32,700 nt of DNA from Schlesneria paludicola DSM 18645 (GCA_945862235.1 CAMAYU010000055.1:1-32700); one strand, 5' to 3'. Counted from the first letter of the stretch, positions 17,615 through 26,616 are shown. Made by a program: numbers and translations. Notes: a model not told the origin generated them from the sequence alone.

Positions 17615-18637
17615 ATGACTATTCAATGGGAACCACTGCGACCAATTCTTGCTGCCAGCCAGCGATTCGTGATCTCGAGCCATGTGCGACCGGACGCCGA
17701 TGCGATCGGGTCCGAGATCGGGCTGGCGCGTGTCTTACAGGCACTCGGCAAGACGGTGCAGATCATCAACACGTCGCCCACGCCCGCTAACTTGTACTTC
17801 CTCGACCCGACGCGCGAGGTCAAGCAGTTCGGCACGGGGACGACGGTGGCCGATGTGGCTGCGGCGGAGGTCCACGTCGTTGTTGATACCAGTTCGTGGA
17901 TGCAGTTGTCTGACGTGGGCAAGGCAATGCGCGAATCAGCGGCGCGCCGGGTGGTGATCGATCACCACGTCAGCGCCGATGACCTTGGCGCGGTGGACTT
18001 TAAGGACACATCGAGCGAAGCGACCGGCTCGCTGATCTTCGAGTTGTCGCGATTCTTGGAGGTGACTCTGCCGCCGGACGCCGCGACGGCCCTCTTCGCA
18101 GCCATCGCCACTGACACGGGCTGGTTTCGTTTCTCCGCTGTCACCAGCCGGACGATGCGGATCATCGGCGAGTTGATGGAGCGCGGCGCTTCGCCGCAGA
18201 CCGTGTTCCGCGAATTGTATGAGCAAGCCACTCTCGCTCGGATGCACCTCGTGGGGCGAGCACTCCAGCGGATGGTCTTGGAGTGCGACGGAGAGCTGGC
18301 CTACACCACGATTCCGTGGTCGGACTTTCTCGAACTGAAAGCGGTCTCTTCGGATACGGAGGACCTCGTCAACGAATGCCTGAAGATCGCGGGAACCAAG
18401 GCGGCGTTCATGGCCATCGAGCTTCAAAATCATCAGGTCAAAGTGAGCTTCCGCAGCCGCACTGAGGCCGTGGATGTCTCCCAAGTTTCCGAGCAATTTA
18501 AGGGAGGCGGTCATCGTCAGGCGGCCGGTGCGACGCTGGCGGGGCCGTTTGCGGACGCAATCACCCGCGCGTTGGATGCGATGAAGACTGCTGTCGTTTC
18601 TGCTCGAACAGCCGCGCCGGTTACCGCCGACTCTTGA
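17615..18637 (+). CDS. nrnA: DHH-DHHA1 phosphoesterase, NrnA-type (oligoribonuclease / pAp phosphatase)
   Basis: The 340-residue product has the complete DHH family signature. Motif I is SSHVRPDADAIGSEIGL with His23, Asp27 and Asp29; motif II is VVVDTSS with Asp91; the DHH triplet is at 116-118 (VVIDHHVSADD); motif IV is AIATDTGWFRFS with Asp167. The C-terminal DHHA1 substrate domain ends in the glycine-rich FKGGGHRQAAGA (295-306). These residues bind two Mn2+ ions. Characterised NrnA proteins degrade short oligoribonucleotides and hydrolyse 3'-phosphoadenosine 5'-phosphate in the cytoplasm. The ATG at 17615 gives the standard N-terminus (IQWEPLRPILAASQRFVISS). The frame is open from 17486, and another ATG lies at 17555; neither has a good ribosome binding site. 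The gene stands alone, preceded by a REP pair and followed by a 250-base spacer. Confidence 0.93.
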   Translation: MTIQWEPLRPILAASQRFVISSHVRPDADAIGSEIGLARVLQALGKTVQIINTSPTPANLYFLDPTREVKQFGTGTTVADVAAAEVHVVVDTSSWMQLSDVGKAMRESAARRVVIDHHVSADDLGAVDFKDTSSEATGSLIFELSRFLEVTLPPDAATALFAAIATDTGWFRFSAVTSRTMRIIGELMERGASPQTVFRELYEQATLARMHLVGRALQRMVLECDGELAYTTIPWSDFLELKAVSSDTEDLVNECLKIAGTKAAFMAIELQNHQVKVSFRSRTEAVDVSQVSEQFKGGGHRQAAGATLAGPFADAITRALDAMKTAVVSARTAAPVTADS

Positions 18638-18720
18638 CGCTGCTTGGTGGCATCGTGTGAGATGTCGTCGTTGATTGGGATTTGTTCTGTCACACAGACC
18701 CCGCCTTGAGGTGGCAAGCT

Positions 18721-18745
18721 CGGACGGACGAGGCGTCCATCCTAC
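18721..18745 (-). repeat. Single REP-like palindrome
   Basis: Read on the minus strand this begins with GTAGGAT and then folds as GGACG-CCT-CGTCC (plus-strand positions 18726-18738). Its first seven bases match the start of the REP arm at 10051. It lies 84 bases after the nrnA stop, in the spacer before the Rieske gene. Confidence 0.6.
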
Positions 18746-18887
18746 GAGCAAGTCACTCCCGCCGATTGCTCCGCCCTCGCCCCGCCGATTTGCTTCACGC
18801 TCCCCTGTTTGCTTGCTGACAAAGTTTACTCGCCTACAAACCGAACTCGTTCCCCAGTGCATCGCCTCGTTTTTGGAGAGCCTGCTC

Positions 18888-19487
18888 ATGGCCGATCAGC
18901 CTGTTGAATCATCACCGTCGTGTGAGTCTTCGTCCCCGTGTCAGCACTCGGTCTCGTGCCATCCGCTGGAGCCGCGTCGTGGCTTTCTCGCTCAGGTGGG
19001 AGCCATCGTGATTGGAGGGCTGGTGGGTTTGGTCCCGTTTGTGGCGGGGACGCTATGTTTCCTGGACCCCATCCTGCGAAAGCGAGACTCGGGAACGGGA
19101 ACGGATGGATTTCAACGGGCCGCGAATCTGGCCGAACTCCCCGAGGACGGCACGCCGGAACGGTTCACTCTGCGTGCCGACGTGACCGACGCCTGGACGA
19201 TTTATCGCAACCGGGTGTTGGGAAGCGTGTACCTGCGGAAGATCGGCACGCAGGTCATCGCGTTCAACGATACCTGTACGCATCTTGGCTGCAAGGTGGA
19301 CTATCAAGCCTCGAACAAGCGGTTCTTCTGCCCTTGTCACCAAAGTGCGTTCAACTTGGACGGCGAAAAGCAAAACCAGACGCCGCCGCGCAATATGGAC
19401 GTGCTCGAGGTCGAGGTTCGTGGCGAAGAGGTCTTTGTGAAGTACCAGAACTTCTTCACAGCGCGTCCCGACAAGAAGGCGATCTGA
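18888..19487 (+). CDS. Rieske [2Fe-2S] protein of a cytochrome bc-type complex
   Basis: The 199-residue product has one TM anchor (about 35-58, FLAQVGAIVIGGLVGLVPFV) preceded by the RRGFL basic motif, consistent with Tat-type export as an uncleaved anchor. The Rieske fold carries both cluster-binding boxes. CTHLGC supplies Cys130 and His132, plus Cys135 of the disulfide; CPCHQSAF supplies Cys148 and His151, plus Cys150. A Cys-containing, Ser-rich head (Cys12, Cys18, Cys24) precedes the anchor. The start at ATG 18888 is supported by GGAGAG at 18875-18880, 7 bases upstream. The cytochrome b/c gene follows 128 bases downstream, so the two form the quinol-oxidising complex. The protein would pass electrons from quinol at the Qo site to the heme c domain of its neighbour. 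Annotation as a petC/qcrA-type subunit is secure; the exact gene name is not. Confidence 0.93.
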   Translation: MADQPVESSPSCESSSPCQHSVSCHPLEPRRGFLAQVGAIVIGGLVGLVPFVAGTLCFLDPILRKRDSGTGTDGFQRAANLAELPEDGTPERFTLRADVTDAWTIYRNRVLGSVYLRKIGTQVIAFNDTCTHLGCKVDYQASNKRFFCPCHQSAFNLDGEKQNQTPPRNMDVLEVEVRGEEVFVKYQNFFTARPDKKAI

Positions 19488-19615
19488 TGTGAACGGCAAG
19501 TGTTGACTGACTCACGCTTCGGGTTGGTGTTGTCGGGGCCAACGTTTTTTGAAGCTCGCCTGAACGCAGGCAACTCGCGACCAACTTGATTCATTACCCC
19601 TCGGGAAACATCGTC

Positions 19616-21508
19616 ATGAAGGCGTTGCTCAACTGGCTCGACTCTCGAACCGGCTACAAGAATTTGCTGCACGAGGCATTGAACGAGCCGATCCCCGGCG
19701 GAGCGCGTTGGCGGTACATCACCGGCAGCATGCTGACGTTCTGCTTCGTCGTGCAGGCGATCACCGGCCTGTTCCTGTGGTCCGGCTATGCGCCGAGCAC
19801 GCAGACGGCTTGGGAGAGCGTGTACTACATTCAGAACGAGATGTTTTATGGCTGGTTGTTGCGCGGCATCCACCACTTCGCGGCGCAGGCGATGATGGTC
19901 GTGCTGGGGCTGCACTTTTTGCAGGTGGTGTGGGACGGCGCGTACCGCGCACCGCGCGAAGTCAATTTTTGGCTGGGCCTCGTCCTGATGCAAATCGTGA
20001 TCGGGTTGTCCCTGACAGGCTACTTGTTGCCGTGGGATCAGAAGGGCTACTACGCGACAAAGGTGGCGACGAACATCGCCGGAGCGACGCCGCTCATCGG
20101 ACAGCAGGTGCAAGCGATCGCTCAGGGTGGCTCGGCTTACGGGCATCACACGCTGACGCGGTTCTTCGCGCTCCATGCCGGTTTGTTGCCAGCACTGCTG
20201 GTGGGTTTCCTGGCGCTGCACATCTACGTCTTCCGACGGCACGGCATCACGGTTCACAAGTCGGCGGAAGGAAAGCCGGTCGGAAAGTTCTGGCCTACGC
20301 AGGTCCTTTACGATGCGGTTGGATGCTTGGTCGTGCTGGCTGCGGTGCTGATCCTGACGTGGACTCGCGGCGCGGAATTGTCTGCCCCCGCTGATCCCGG
20401 CGAAGACTTTCCCGCACGTCCCGAATGGTACTTCTTGTTCCTCTTCCGCTTCTTGGAGTTCGAGGCCATCTCCAGGCTGGGGGTCGCGTTTGGGGCGATC
20501 ATCGTTCCAGGGATCGTGATGACCTTGATTTTCCTGATGCCATTCATTGGGAAGTCGAAGTTCGGCCACCAATTGAATCGGTGGTCCCTCGTGGTGCTGC
20601 TCGTGGGAGTGGCCGCGCTGACGGCGCTCACGATCTACGAAGACAATCACAACGAGTCTCACCAAGCCAAGCTGAAGTTTGCCGAACGAGACGCCCATCG
20701 GATTGTAGAATTAGCTCGACGCGAAGGAATTCCGCAAAACGGTGCCCGCGAGTTGCTCGTCCGCGATCCGTACTCGCAGGGGCCGCGACTGTTCGCCCGA
20801 CACTGTTCAAGCTGCCATCGGTTCGATGGCCACGACGGAACGGGGCAACACATTCTTAAGGCCGTTTTGGATGCAGAGGGCAAACCGGTCAAAGGCGCTC
20901 ACGGTAATCTCAGCGAGGAAGAACCCGCGACGGCCGCCGATCTGAAAGACTTCGGATCTCGTGAGTGGGTCCTTCGCGTGTTGACTGACTACGACAAAAC
21001 CTTCGCACCGATGAAGAACGCCGGTGAGAAGGGACAGCGATTCCTCGACGGTGAAATGGCGGGATGGTGCCGCGAGAACAAAGCGGTCCTTTCCGACCCC
21101 ACTAATGCGGGCAGCGTGACGGCGTTGGTCGAGTTCCTCGCCGCGCAAAGCGGTCGTGCCGATCATGGGACGTTCGATGAAAAGCTCGTTGCCGCTGGAA
21201 AAGACATCTTCGAGGAAGGGGCGTTGAAGTCAGGCACGCTCTCCTCCGGTTGTGTGGATTGCCACGCGATGAAAGCGGTCGGTGAAACAGAATCGCTCGG
21301 CGATGGAGCGGGTTCGGGCTATCCCACGCTCACGGGTTATGCGGGGAGCGACTGGTTGAAGCGGTTCCTGCGGACACCCGGCCACGCGGACTTCTACGGC
21401 GACAACAACGTGATGCTGGCCTTTGACACGTTACGTCTGTCGGACGACGAGCTTGATCTGCTCGTGAAATGGATGACCGGCGACTACTACCACACGCAGA
21501 AGAAGTAG
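19616..21508 (+). CDS. Cytochrome b (b6 plus subunit IV) fused to a diheme cytochrome c
   Basis: This 630-residue protein combines a full cytochrome b with two c-type heme sites. Heme b ligands are His86/His100 (IHHFAAQAMMVVLGLH) and His187/His202; the second pair has 14 residues between the histidines, as in b6-type proteins. The Qo-site PEWY motif is at 269-272, in the subunit IV-like part (TM helices to about 343). The C-terminal 280 residues contain CSSCH (397-401) and CVDCH (546-550). The first belongs to a cytochrome c domain with RLFARHCSSCHRFDGHDG; the second lies in a domain ending near WLKRFLRTPGHADFYG. The fusion replaces separate cytochrome b, subunit IV and c1 subunits, and it works with the upstream Rieske protein at the membrane. 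The start at 19616 has only a GGGAAA-type upstream signal, but it gives the expected N-terminus (LNWLDSRTGYKNLLHEAL). Confidence 0.94.
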   Translation: MKALLNWLDSRTGYKNLLHEALNEPIPGGARWRYITGSMLTFCFVVQAITGLFLWSGYAPSTQTAWESVYYIQNEMFYGWLLRGIHHFAAQAMMVVLGLHFLQVVWDGAYRAPREVNFWLGLVLMQIVIGLSLTGYLLPWDQKGYYATKVATNIAGATPLIGQQVQAIAQGGSAYGHHTLTRFFALHAGLLPALLVGFLALHIYVFRRHGITVHKSAEGKPVGKFWPTQVLYDAVGCLVVLAAVLILTWTRGAELSAPADPGEDFPARPEWYFLFLFRFLEFEAISRLGVAFGAIIVPGIVMTLIFLMPFIGKSKFGHQLNRWSLVVLLVGVAALTALTIYEDNHNESHQAKLKFAERDAHRIVELARREGIPQNGARELLVRDPYSQGPRLFARHCSSCHRFDGHDGTGQHILKAVLDAEGKPVKGAHGNLSEEEPATAADLKDFGSREWVLRVLTDYDKTFAPMKNAGEKGQRFLDGEMAGWCRENKAVLSDPTNAGSVTALVEFLAAQSGRADHGTFDEKLVAAGKDIFEEGALKSGTLSSGCVDCHAMKAVGETESLGDGAGSGYPTLTGYAGSDWLKRFLRTPGHADFYGDNNVMLAFDTLRLSDDELDLLVKWMTGDYYHTQKK

Positions 21509-21516
21509 AAGTCGTA

Positions 21517-21609
21517 GTCCGGACCCCTTGGTCCGGACGGTGACCTCGCGTAGGAGAGGCTCTGAATACGCTGAGAACGCAGGCCATGTCCGGACCAAGG
21601 GGTCCGGAC
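21517..21609. repeat. Perfect 22-bp inverted repeat, BIME-like, behind the cytochrome gene
   Basis: Arms 21517-21538 and 21588-21609 are exact reverse complements, with 49 bases between them. Each arm is itself a palindrome (GTCCGGACC-CCTT-GGTCCGGAC). The left arm is headed by GTAG (21514-21517), while the right arm has GTCG on the minus strand. The element starts 8 bases after the cytochrome b/c stop codon. It may serve as a transcript-end structure, and its layout matches the other REP pairs in this window. Confidence 0.85.
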
Positions 21610-21807
21610 GACAGCCCCTGTGCGCCCGATTCGGAGTTCCCTCGAAAACGTGAATCATCCCGGTTTCTAGTGCGTCTCTCGTTTGTGGCCGATTCCGTTC
21701 ATCGAGTAGACTCCCGGTCACCTCCTAGACAACTTGCCTCTTTGTGGCATCGTATTTTACGGTTGTGAAGCGCCGTTCCCGTGATCGCTTTGGCGAGGAT
21801 TGCATCT

Positions 21808-23619
21808 GTGTTAGCTCGACATCTTTTTGCCGCACTGGTCTTGTTCTCGATCCTGTGCGTGCAGGGAGCAGCGACCGCTCAACAACCCGGCGCTCCCGCT
21901 GCGGGGGCACCTGCTGCGTTGACTGTGGGACGCGACGCCAACGCGTACCCGTCCGCACCCGGTGGGCTGTTTTACCGAGGCAGTCATCCCACGAATGTCG
22001 TCCTCAGGTCCTCGTACCTGCACCAAGGGAAGCTGGCCTTCTTATTGGCCCTCTTCGTGTTGTGGACTTGGACGGCAGGTTGGATCAACGACGACGCGCA
22101 CTCGTTGAAGGTCCGGCCGGACATGTGGAACACGATCGTGTTGCTCGCGGGATTGGCGGGGTTCGTCCTGTCCCTGTGTTGTCCAAGCTTCAGTCTCGCC
22201 TTCATCGTGATGACGGCGGGCTATGCGATTCCAATGGGATTGTTCGTGGTGGAACGCAACAAGCGTGTGCCGGAAGCGGCGCGGGTCCTGACGCCGAAAC
22301 ACCTCAGGAAGGTCGGCTTGCGAGTCTTGGCCAAACTCGGACTGCACGTCGGGACGCGGGAAGCGCGCGAGTCGATTTCCGGTCCGCCGATCCGACTCAT
22401 CGGCCGGTCCACCAAGGGGACAGGAGAAGTGGATCGGTCGAGACAGGTTGAAAGTTCGCAGGTCTTTCTCGCCGCAAAGGAGCTGATCTACGACGCCATT
22501 CTCCGCCGCACGACCGACATTCACATGGAGCCGAAGGAAGACGAGACCTCGGTGCGGCTGCGCGTCGATGGTGTGATGTATCCGTCGCAGCCCTTCGATC
22601 GCAGCACCGGTGACGCGCTGGTCAATATTTTCAAAGTCCTCTCGGCGATGGACATCACCGAGCGCCGGAAGCCTCAGGACGGCAGCTTTCGCGCCGAGAT
22701 GGAGAACCGTGAGATCGACTTCCGCGTCGCCACTCAAGGTTTGCAGGGTGGTGAGAAGATGGTCATCCGAATTCTCGACAAGGGGGCGACTGCCAAGACG
22801 CTGGCCGACCTCGGCATGAGAAAGCAGTTGATCGAGCAGATCCAAGGTGTCGCCCATCAACCTCACGGCATGATGATTACCTGCGGCCCGACCGGAGCCG
22901 GTAAATCGACGACGCTTTACGCGTGTCTCCAGGAAATCGACGCCCTCGAAAACAACATCATCACCATCGAGGATCCCGTCGAATACCGGATGCCCAGTGT
23001 GACGCAAATCGAGATCAACACGAAGGCCGGGCAAACGTTTGCTGGCTCGCTCCGCAGCGTGTTGCGACAAGACCCGGACATCGTGATGGTCGGCGAAATC
23101 CGCGATGGCGAAACGGCCAAGATCGCGTGCCAAGCGGCCAACACGGGGCACATGGTGTTCTCCACGCTGCACGCTAACGACACCATCGCCGCTCTGTTCC
23201 GATTGATTGACCTCGGCGTGGAACCGTTCCTGCTCTCCAGTTCGATCTCGGCGATCCTCGGTCAGCGACTGATTCGCAAGCTCTGCGTGGACTGCAAGGA
23301 AGCCTACAAGCCGACGGCGGACCTGCTCCAAAAAGCGGGGCTCCCCGCTGACAAGGTGGACAAGTTCTATCGCCCGCCTTCCAGTTCCGAAGCGACCTGC
23401 CCGTCCTGCAATGGGCTGGGTTACTCGGGCCGAGTCGGCTTGTTCGAGCTGCTCCTCATCACAGATCGGCTCCGCGACTTGATCCGTGACAATCCGAACA
23501 TGACCGCCATCAAGGCCGAAGCTCGCAAGAACGGAATGCTGTACATGCGAGAAGAGGGACTGCGACTAGTCGTGAAGGGAACGACCTCGATTGAGGAACT
23601 GCTAAAGGTCGTGAAGTAA
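21808..23619 (+). CDS. GspE/PilB-like secretion ATPase with signal peptide and membrane-anchor N-terminus
   Basis: The C-terminal ~390 residues are a type II/IV secretion ATPase. Walker A is GPTGAGKST (360-368), the Asp box TIEDPVEY (386-393), Walker B DIVMVGEIRD (424-433) and the His box HMVFSTLHAND (448-458). A tetracysteine zinc site is formed by Cys493/496 and Cys531/534. The N2-like part (SSQVFLAAKELIYDAILRRT) is intact. The first ~200 residues are unusual: a signal-peptide-like start (FAALVLFSILCVQGAATAQ), a Pro/Ala linker and three hydrophobic segments near 75-93, 106-125 and 128-148. This replaces the N1 domain of GspE/PilB. The GTG at 21808 is chosen because GAGGA at 21795-21799 lies 8 bases upstream; the frame is also open to a GTG at 21781 without such a signal. 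It likely powers a pilus or type II secretion assembly, but no pilin or platform gene is adjacent. Confidence 0.88.
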   Translation: MLARHLFAALVLFSILCVQGAATAQQPGAPAAGAPAALTVGRDANAYPSAPGGLFYRGSHPTNVVLRSSYLHQGKLAFLLALFVLWTWTAGWINDDAHSLKVRPDMWNTIVLLAGLAGFVLSLCCPSFSLAFIVMTAGYAIPMGLFVVERNKRVPEAARVLTPKHLRKVGLRVLAKLGLHVGTREARESISGPPIRLIGRSTKGTGEVDRSRQVESSQVFLAAKELIYDAILRRTTDIHMEPKEDETSVRLRVDGVMYPSQPFDRSTGDALVNIFKVLSAMDITERRKPQDGSFRAEMENREIDFRVATQGLQGGEKMVIRILDKGATAKTLADLGMRKQLIEQIQGVAHQPHGMMITCGPTGAGKSTTLYACLQEIDALENNIITIEDPVEYRMPSVTQIEINTKAGQTFAGSLRSVLRQDPDIVMVGEIRDGETAKIACQAANTGHMVFSTLHANDTIAALFRLIDLGVEPFLLSSSISAILGQRLIRKLCVDCKEAYKPTADLLQKAGLPADKVDKFYRPPSSSEATCPSCNGLGYSGRVGLFELLLITDRLRDLIRDNPNMTAIKAEARKNGMLYMREEGLRLVVKGTTSIEELLKVVK

Positions 23620-23720
23620 TCGTGGTGCGAGGGGATGGCCGAGTCCTTGTCGTTCATCTCGATGACCGCGAAATTTGTGACGCCTTGTTTTTGAAACCTC
23701 TCCACTGAGAGTGAGACCCC

Positions 23721-24455
23721 ATGATCGACATTCTGTGCCTCGCTGTGATTGGTGCCGTCGCGTACTTCGTCTCGACTGAGGGAGCGTGGGGGGCCGTGCA
23801 TTCGTTCCTGTGCGTGCTGCTCTCGGCGCTGATCGCCACCAACTACTTCGAGCAAGTGGCGACAATCCTCGAAGGGTTTTCCCCCGGATACAGACACTTC
23901 ATGGACGTGGTCGCGCTCGTCGGGCTGTTCATCGGCTGCGTGTTTGCCCTGCGCATGGGATCAGAGCATTTGGTTCAGGTTTACATCGGGCTTCCGTCCG
24001 CGATGGATACCGCCGGGAAGTGGTTATTTGGCGCAGCGACCGGCTATCTGACGATGGCCTTCCTGTTGATGGCCCTGCACACCGCGCCGTTTCCGCGTGA
24101 GTTCCTCGGCTTCAAGCCCGAAGGCCCCAACTGTTTTGGGATGGCTCCTGATCGGCAGTGGATCGGCTTCATGCAATACGTGACCGAAAAACCTTATGGC
24201 TGGTACGTCTTCCAAGACCCCGACACGAAACAGCCGATCGCCCACGCCTTTGATGGCAAGTACGAACTTCTGGGCGACAAAAAGGCCCCGTACCCCAACA
24301 CGATCTGGCCATCATTCCCGATCCGTTACGCCATGCGCCGCGATCGGCTCGACAACGCCCAAGCCGCAGTCGGACCCGTCGCCAAGCCACAACCCGTGGC
24401 GCCGCAGAACACGGGAGCCGCCCCTGCCGCACCCGTTGCCAATCCGGGTTTTTGA
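23721..24455 (+). CDS. CvpA-like multi-pass membrane protein
   Basis: The 244-residue product has four hydrophobic segments, near residues 2-19, 26-44, 62-80 and 98-118. The N-terminal layout (MIDILCLAVIGAVAYFVSTE, then VHSFLCVLLSALIATNYF) resembles the CvpA/colicin V production family. The second half is soluble and ends in a Pro/Ala-rich tail (PVAPQNTGAAPAAP). CvpA-type proteins sit in the inner membrane and are linked to envelope homeostasis, but the molecular role is unclear. The ATG at 23721 follows a GAGAGTGAG stretch. It is 101 bases after the ATPase gene and on the same strand, so cotranscription is plausible. The assignment is moderate: similarity is in topology and the first segments only. 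Confidence 0.7.
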   Translation: MIDILCLAVIGAVAYFVSTEGAWGAVHSFLCVLLSALIATNYFEQVATILEGFSPGYRHFMDVVALVGLFIGCVFALRMGSEHLVQVYIGLPSAMDTAGKWLFGAATGYLTMAFLLMALHTAPFPREFLGFKPEGPNCFGMAPDRQWIGFMQYVTEKPYGWYVFQDPDTKQPIAHAFDGKYELLGDKKAPYPNTIWPSFPIRYAMRRDRLDNAQAAVGPVAKPQPVAPQNTGAAPAAPVANPGF

Positions 24456-24600
24456 GGCCACCCGCCACCCGTCACCCGACGATCTCGTTCCTGAATCATC
24501 GCGCTGCCTTGTTTTATTGCCGCCAGTCCACAGGCTGTTCGCGAAGTCGGGGCGTCTGCCTCGAAACGATTGTCTCGGACTCGGCGGAGTGAGGTTCACG

Positions 24601-26616
24601 ATGACGGACGGCAATCGCACCTGGTGCGCATTCCTAGTGGGTGCATTTGTGTTGGCTTTCGCGAGCGGGACGAGCTGGGCCGATGGGTCTGCCGACAACA
24701 CGGCTGATTCCGTGCGGCGCATCCCGAAGATCGGGGTTGAGGTCTCTGACGCCGATCGCGCGGAACTCACTGCGGGTCTCGCCGCGCTGCACACCTCCAT
24801 CGAGCAATTGCGTCAGTCGAAATCGCCGCTCGCGACGGAGTTGCTGCCGGATGTTCTTATCTTTGATCGCGCCGTCGATCAGGCGTTGCGGTATCGCGAG
24901 TTCTTCGAGCCGAAGGAAGTGACGATTGGAAAGGCTCTGCTGAAAGCGGGGCAAGAGCGAGCCGATCAATTGCTAGCGGGTGAGGCCCCGTGGACGAAAC
25001 AGACCGGACGCGTCGTGCGGGGATACATCTCGAAGATTGACCGCACGGTTCAGCCGATCGGGTTGCTCATCCCCGCTTCGTACAAGCTTGATGGCGGACA
25101 GAAGCATCGCCTCGACTTCTGGTTCCACGGTCGTGGTGAGAATTTGAGCGAGGTCAACTTCCTCAATGATCGCTCGATGAACGATGGCCAGATTGCACCG
25201 GCCGACACCATCGTGCTGCATCCTTACGGACGCTACTGCAACGCGAACAAGCTGGCGGGAGAGATCGACTCGTTCGAGGCCCTTGATGCCGTTCGCAAAC
25301 ACTACCGCATCGACAACGATCGAATCGCGGTGCGCGGCTTCTCGATGGGCGGAGCGGCCGTGTGGCAGTTCGCCGTGCATTATCCCGACCTGTGGTTCGC
25401 CGCGAATCCGGGAGCTGGGTTTTCGGAGACGCCCGATTTTTTGAAGGTCTTCCAAAGTGAGACGCTCGCGCCGACGTGGTACGAACGGAAGCTGTGGCAG
25501 ATGTACGACTGCACGGGCTACGCCGCGAATCTGGCTCACCTGCCGACCATCGCGTACAGCGGCGAAATCGACAAGCAGAAGCAAGCGGCCGACATCATGG
25601 CCGTCGCGTTAAAGCGTGAAGGGATGGACCTGCTGCACATCATCGGCCCGATGACGGCTCATAAAATTCATCCCGACTCGGCCAAAGAAATCGACGCCAC
25701 GTTGAATGATTGGGCGACGAAGGGGATTAACCGCTCGCCGCTGCCGCTGCAGTTCGTGACCTACTCGTTGCGTTACAACGGGATGCACTGGCTGACGGTG
25801 GATGGATTGAAGGAGCACTGGGAAGAGGCCCGCATGTCGGTGAAGCCGGTCGAGGGCGGCTTGGCCGTCGCGGCGAAGAACGTCACGGCGTTCACGCTCC
25901 GCCCACCGAAGACGCTGCCGCGCCCGGTGCGTCGCGTGGCGATTGACGGTGGCTCGCCCTTGGAGATCGCGGGTGATGACTCAACGCTTTCCTTCGTTCA
26001 CGATGGCAAAGAGTGGAAGCGCGGCGAGGCGACTGGTCTTCGCAAACGTCACGGTTTGCAAGGCCCGATCGACGACGCTTTTCTCGATTCGTTCGTCTTC
26101 GTGCAGCCGGGTGGCTCATGCCGCTCGGACATCTTCGAACAGTGGTCGAAAGGCGAGTTCACGCGCGCGGTGACTCAGTGGCGGCAACAGATGCGCGGCG
26201 ATGCCGTCGTGAAGCGCGACACCGAAGTGACCGAGGCCGACATCGCATCATCGAACCTCGTCCTGTGGGGTGATTCCAAGTCGAATGCGGTCCTGGCCAA
26301 GATCATCGACAAGCTGCCCATTCGTTGGACCGAGCAGAGTGTTGTCGCGGGGGATCGCTCGTTTGATGGTGGCCATCACGCCCTGATCGCCATCTTTCCG
26401 AACCCGCTCAACCCCGAGAAGTACGTGGTTCTGAACAGCAGCTTCACCTACCGCGAGTACGACTATCTGAACAATGCGCGGCAGGTGCCGAAGCTCCCCG
26501 ACTGGGCCATCGTGGACGTGAAGACTCCCGCCAACAGCCGCTATCCCGGCAAGGTCGTCGCCGCCGATTTCTTCGACGAACAGTGGCGACTCAAGCCGGC
26601 CACCGTTGCCAAGTGA
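24601..26616 (+). CDS. Secreted alpha/beta hydrolase (prolyl-oligopeptidase-like) with C-terminal extension
   Basis: The start ATG at 24601 is preceded by a GGAGTGAGG purine stretch and opens with a signal peptide (CAFLVGAFVLAFASGTSWA). The 671-residue product has an alpha/beta-hydrolase core from about 150 to 375. Segments are HRLDFWFHGRGE (oxyanion-side strand), DTIVLHPYGRYCNANK and the nucleophile elbow RGFSMGGAAVWQFA with Ser248. Candidate acid residues are Glu322/Asp324 in YSGEIDKQKQ, with His354 or His357 in MTAHKIHPDS. The remaining ~290 residues include a second module with KNVTAFTLRPPK, WGDSKSNAVLAKIIDKLPI and NPLNPEKYVVLNS, which looks beta-rich. This is a periplasmic or extracellular esterase or peptidase of unknown substrate. 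A zinc-ribbon protein gene follows 59 bases later. Confidence 0.85.
   Translation: MTDGNRTWCAFLVGAFVLAFASGTSWADGSADNTADSVRRIPKIGVEVSDADRAELTAGLAALHTSIEQLRQSKSPLATELLPDVLIFDRAVDQALRYREFFEPKEVTIGKALLKAGQERADQLLAGEAPWTKQTGRVVRGYISKIDRTVQPIGLLIPASYKLDGGQKHRLDFWFHGRGENLSEVNFLNDRSMNDGQIAPADTIVLHPYGRYCNANKLAGEIDSFEALDAVRKHYRIDNDRIAVRGFSMGGAAVWQFAVHYPDLWFAANPGAGFSETPDFLKVFQSETLAPTWYERKLWQMYDCTGYAANLAHLPTIAYSGEIDKQKQAADIMAVALKREGMDLLHIIGPMTAHKIHPDSAKEIDATLNDWATKGINRSPLPLQFVTYSLRYNGMHWLTVDGLKEHWEEARMSVKPVEGGLAVAAKNVTAFTLRPPKTLPRPVRRVAIDGGSPLEIAGDDSTLSFVHDGKEWKRGEATGLRKRHGLQGPIDDAFLDSFVFVQPGGSCRSDIFEQWSKGEFTRAVTQWRQQMRGDAVVKRDTEVTEADIASSNLVLWGDSKSNAVLAKIIDKLPIRWTEQSVVAGDRSFDGGHHALIAIFPNPLNPEKYVVLNSSFTYREYDYLNNARQVPKLPDWAIVDVKTPANSRYPGKVVAADFFDEQWRLKPATVAK

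Noticed and set aside
19337..20698. Minus-strand frame of 453 codons opposite the Rieske and cytochrome b genes
   Set aside because: The plus strand encodes unmistakable Rieske and cytochrome b motifs; the opposite frame is a GC-bias shadow.
22042..23331. Minus-strand frame of 429 codons opposite the ATPase gene
   Set aside because: The plus strand holds Walker A/B, Asp and His boxes; the antisense frame has no recognisable content.
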